From: Thermodesulfobacterium sp.
GTDB lineage: Bacteria > Desulfobacterota > Thermodesulfobacteria > Thermodesulfobacteriales > Thermodesulfobacteriaceae
Reading direction: 5' to 3'
DNA: 10,679 nucleotides
Assembly (NCBI GenBank): GCA_021163085.1
Contig: JAGGXL010000050.1
Location: 1 to 10,679 of the forward strand
The notes under the pieces were generated by a model. The model searched no databases. It saw only the letters and a program-made list of their open reading frames with translations, and was not told where the DNA came from. Both the position numbers and the translations under genes were made by a program. Positions 10,013 to 10,679 of this stretch are shown piece after piece. The first letter of the stretch is position 1, and each line of letters opens with the position of its first letter.

Positions 10013-10565
10013 AACTAAATATGTTATAAACAGATTTCCTATTATGGCTACCTACGGATATGTTATTGCTAAAATGAAAGGTTATAATGAAGAGTTAAGT
10101 CAAGCGTTAGGTTATGGGGTTGCCACAGGATACGCAATTCTTAAAAATGTTGGGCTCTCATTGAAAACTATCACTCCATTTAATTATAGAAGCGAAGCAA
10201 CAAAGAAACAAAAACCAACTTTAGAAGACCAGATATTTGTTAAAGAAGATGAAGACTTTAATGATTATGAGTATATAGAGTTAGGGGGGATAGAATTTAT
10301 TAAACATAAACGAGAGAATAAATTAAGAGGAATTAGAAGGATTAGAGGAAGACAACAGCCCTTTACTGCTGAAGATTTTAAAAGAAAAGTAATTGATAAA
10401 TTAAATAATGTTAAACCAAACGGATTTGAATTTTTAGTTGAAATAATAAAAAGAGATGTAGAAAAGAAAGGATTTGATTTGAATAATTTAAGACAATGGG
10501 AGTATTATAATTTTTGGAAGGAGAAAAGAGATGTTTGGCGAAGTAGTGGAATCTGGACAAATTAA
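9996..10565 (+). CDS. Unknown 189-aa protein with alanine/glycine-rich N-terminal helices
   Basis: Not recognised. Residues 13-50 resemble a pair of small helices rich in A, G and Y (FPIMATYGYVIAKMKGY; LSQALGYGVATGYAIL). Residues 75-110 form an acidic strand-rich part, 105-120 a very basic stretch (KHKRENKLRGIRRIRGR), and the rest charged helices ending in W-x-Y-Y-N-F-W-K. The basic segment suggests nucleic-acid contact. The start ATG 9996 has AAAGGGGGGTGAGTAAAA, an unusually G-rich ribosome site. Its gene begins inside the membrane protein gene and the next gene follows after 14 bases. Confidence 0.8.
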   Translation: MNQTLETKYVINRFPIMATYGYVIAKMKGYNEELSQALGYGVATGYAILKNVGLSLKTITPFNYRSEATKKQKPTLEDQIFVKEDEDFNDYEYIELGGIEFIKHKRENKLRGIRRIRGRQQPFTAEDFKRKVIDKLNNVKPNGFEFLVEIIKRDVEKKGFDLNNLRQWEYYNFWKEKRDVWRSSGIWTN

Positions 10566-10579
10566 AGGAGGTGAGAAAG

Positions 10580-10679
10580 ATGGAAGCAAGTTTATCTCAA
10601 ATTTTCGGTAAGTTAAACGATTATAAAATCTGCAATGGGTGTGGTGTTATCAATTGGTATGAAAGAAAAGAGTGTTGGT
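10580..10679 (+). CDS. Start of a zinc-ribbon protein, truncated by the window end
   Basis: Thirty-three codons are visible (start MEASLSQIFGKLNDYK). C-N-G-C at residues 18-21 followed by C32 suggests another zinc ribbon. AAAGGAGGTGAGAAAG precedes the ATG. The rest lies beyond the window. Confidence 0.8.
   Translation, partial: MEASLSQIFGKLNDYKICNGCGVINWYERKECW

Noticed and set aside
1..10679. tRNA or rRNA genes
   Set aside because: I found no cloverleaf-like arrangement with the conserved GTTCRANNC T-loop and no rRNA sequence. The many hairpins lie in coding frames.

Overview
The window looks like part of a phage or phage-like mobile element from a thermophilic bacterium. The DNA is AT-rich. 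Nearly every gene has a textbook AAGGAGGTG ribosome binding site. Arginine is written mostly AGA/AGG and isoleucine often ATA. Genes are tiny, tightly packed and often overlap by 4 to 17 bases. Many proteins carry C-x2-C zinc pairs. A minimal phage-type lytic transglycosylase, a Holliday-junction-resolvase-like nuclease and a possible small terminase subunit point to a virus or integrated element. No integrase, capsid or polymerase gene is visible, so phage versus plasmid is not settled.

Layout. Bases 1-308 are non-coding, AT-rich and full of short repeats. A minus-strand gene (309-1052, possible terminase small subunit) has its own promoter near 1119-1148. A second minus-strand unit (promoter 2189-2216, two small unknown genes, strong terminator 1455-1500) diverges from the main plus-strand operon. 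The divergent control region, about 2170-2612, holds a sigma-54-type promoter match, two 39-bp-spaced dyads, a sigma-70-type promoter and an operator-like inverted repeat. The first plus-strand operon (2613-5868) encodes thirteen small proteins: zinc ribbons, a resolvase-like protein, a lytic transglycosylase, and a 134-aa protein whose N-terminal half is a ubiquitin-like domain. It ends at a UUCG-loop terminator (5873-5908).

The centre of interest is 5268-9122. A 79-aa ubiquitin-like protein (6085-6324) sits alone between its own promoters and its own terminator. Downstream, in order, are a membrane-anchored zinc ribbon, a candidate E2-like protein, a clear E1/ThiF-type activating enzyme and a clear JAB/JAMM peptidase. 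Apart from the extra zinc-ribbon gene, the Ubl, E2, E1, JAB order is that of bacterial ubiquitin-like conjugation operons (Bil type; compare PRTRC cassettes). A second, extended ubiquitin-like paralogue lies in the preceding operon. The expected chemistry is adenylation and thioester transfer of the Ubl by E1, passage to the E2-like protein, attachment to a target, and removal or maturation by the JAB peptidase. The target is unknown.

The right end (9194-10679) continues with small unknown proteins, another zinc ribbon, a one-helix membrane protein, a 189-aa unknown and a truncated zinc-ribbon gene.

A second unusual property is that the coding sequences of 1540-2015 (minus) and 2659-4588 (plus) are packed with near-perfect hairpins. 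The imperfect pairs I found are G-U in the sense of the mRNA on both strands, which suggests selection on RNA structure.
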